64,000 nt of DNA from Ridgeia piscesae (Eukaryota; Annelida; Polychaeta; Sabellida; Siboglinidae): the NCBI GenBank assembly GCA_025642075.2, contig JAODUO010000032.1, forward strand, positions 771,001-835,000, given 5' to 3'. The notes beneath the pieces were generated by a model, which made no database searches, had not been told where the DNA came from, and saw nothing but the letters and a program-made list of their open reading frames with translations. Shown piece by piece: positions 63,385 through 64,000 of this stretch. The first letter of the stretch is position 1. Every line of letters starts with the position of its first letter. A program made the position numbers and the translations under genes.

Positions 63385-63472
63385 CCACCGATCTGTCGGC
63401 ACCGGAATTCGAACCCCCTCCTCTGGTCGGGATTTCGGACTCTAACCACTCGGACATCGCGCCCTAGCTAAA
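63385..63472 (-). mobile_element. tRNA-Leu/Ser-like SINE head
   Basis: On the - strand, GGGCGCGATGTCCGAGTGGT carries a box A of the Leu/Ser type, and GGGGGTTCGAATTCC is a clear box B. The acceptor stem pairs only partly and the anticodon arm is not convincing, so it is a SINE or tRNA pseudogene and not a working tRNA. Confidence 0.6.
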
Positions 63473-63473
63473 A

Positions 63474-63576
63474 CATACATACATACATACGTACATACGT
63501 ACATACGTATATACGTACATACGTACATACGTACATACGTACAATACAACACACACGCACACACGCACACACCACA

Positions 63577-63651
<75 letters not shown>
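63474..63651. repeat. (ACAT/ACGT)n, (CA)n and (TA)n microsatellite
   Basis: Three joined repeat types. The TA run ends only 15 bases before the M3 exon, so the repeat forms part of the 3' splice region. Confidence 0.95.
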
Positions 63652-63655
<4 letters not shown>

Positions 63656-63666
63656 TGTCTTTCCAG

Positions 63667-63819
63667 GCCGTAAAGACGAGTCATGCTCCAAGGATGACCA
63701 ATGTCAAACTCCATTGACTTGCATTAACGAGAAATGCAACTGCCCTCTCAACACGACCCATGTCTCAACAGTAGGACTTGCTGACTTGAATCCTGTTTCT
63801 AGATGCATCCCTAACGGAG
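63667..63819 (+). CDS. Block 5 exon M3: EB-like six-cysteine module
   Basis: Acceptor GTCTTTCCAG, donor GTAAGT, 51 codons, phase 1 to 1. It reads RKDESCSKDDQC onward with spacing C-x5-C-x5-C-x4-C-x-C-x20-C. The usual sequon before the fourth cysteine is lost (INEK), but NTT occurs in the final loop. The gene continues to the right of the window. Confidence 0.88.
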
Positions 63820-63920
63820 GTAAGTTTTATTTGTTGATCCGTAATCACGTGCAAACACAAATCCGCGACCGGAACAACTCATTCAAATTTAAACTACATG
63901 GAGAAAATATGTCACTGCCT

Positions 63921-63937
63921 ATCTATCTATCTATATA

Positions 63938-64000
<63 letters not shown>
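63921..64000. repeat. (CTAT)n/(TA)n microsatellite at the window edge
   Basis: Occupies the M3-M4 intron position, as in the other blocks. It continues past the window. Confidence 0.95.

Noticed and set aside
63385..63472. A functional tRNA-Leu or tRNA-Ser gene on the - strand
   Set aside because: Box A and B are good, but acceptor pairing is partial and no convincing anticodon arm is visible. SINE head or tRNA pseudogene is more likely.

Overview
The window is animal nuclear DNA. It is AT-rich, the exons are small with GT-AG introns of about 0.4 to 8 kb, microsatellites are abundant, and non-LTR retrotransposon, tRNA-derived SINE and terminal-inverted-repeat transposon debris is dense. A mollusc or another lophotrochozoan is my best guess, from the repeat style and the EB-like cysteine modules. 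The species cannot be fixed from the sequence alone. There are no bacterial genes, CRISPR arrays or rRNA genes.  The real genes are easy to miss because every exon is short. On the + strand I find 21 exons between 3866 and 43050 (718 codons when joined). They form a repeated block with the order M1-M2-M3-M4-L1-L2. M1 to M4 are cysteine-rich EB-like modules with 7, 6, 6 and 5 cysteines. L1 and L2 are linkers of 8-12 residues. Every exon is symmetric, phase 1 to phase 1. Block 1 enters the window at M3, block 2 lacks a recognisable L1, and blocks 3 and 4 are complete. At 61192-61246 an exon encoding a hydrophobic signal-peptide core (phase 0 to 1) sits where L2 is expected. It is followed by M1, M2 and M3 of a fifth block, which runs off the right edge. 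I read this as the 3' part of one secreted or extracellular multi-module gene followed by the start of a tandem paralogue. The terminal exon of gene 1 and the ATG exon of gene 2 were not found.  Layout: 1-3420, decayed CR1-like LINE with an SGNH-esterase-like ORF1, an endonuclease and a reverse transcriptase; 3866-7735, block 1; 8684-16662, block 2; 17655-36639, block 3, whose introns hold LINE, SINE and MITE insertions and a 5.1 kb TTAA-flanked transposon (31376-36468); 37502-43050, block 4; 43324-48603, a second, inverted copy of the same transposon; 48604-61191, a mobile-element graveyard (LINE fragments, a packaging-type ATPase relic, a gag/protease relic, a 3.8 kb inverted-repeat element, and a LINE with a hexanucleotide tail); 61192-64000, start of the second gene.  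Homologous introns of successive blocks still align. They share remnants of a SINE, a LINE 3' end and microsatellites at matching positions, so the blocks arose by tandem duplication after those insertions. Paralogous introns also give empty sites for later insertions.
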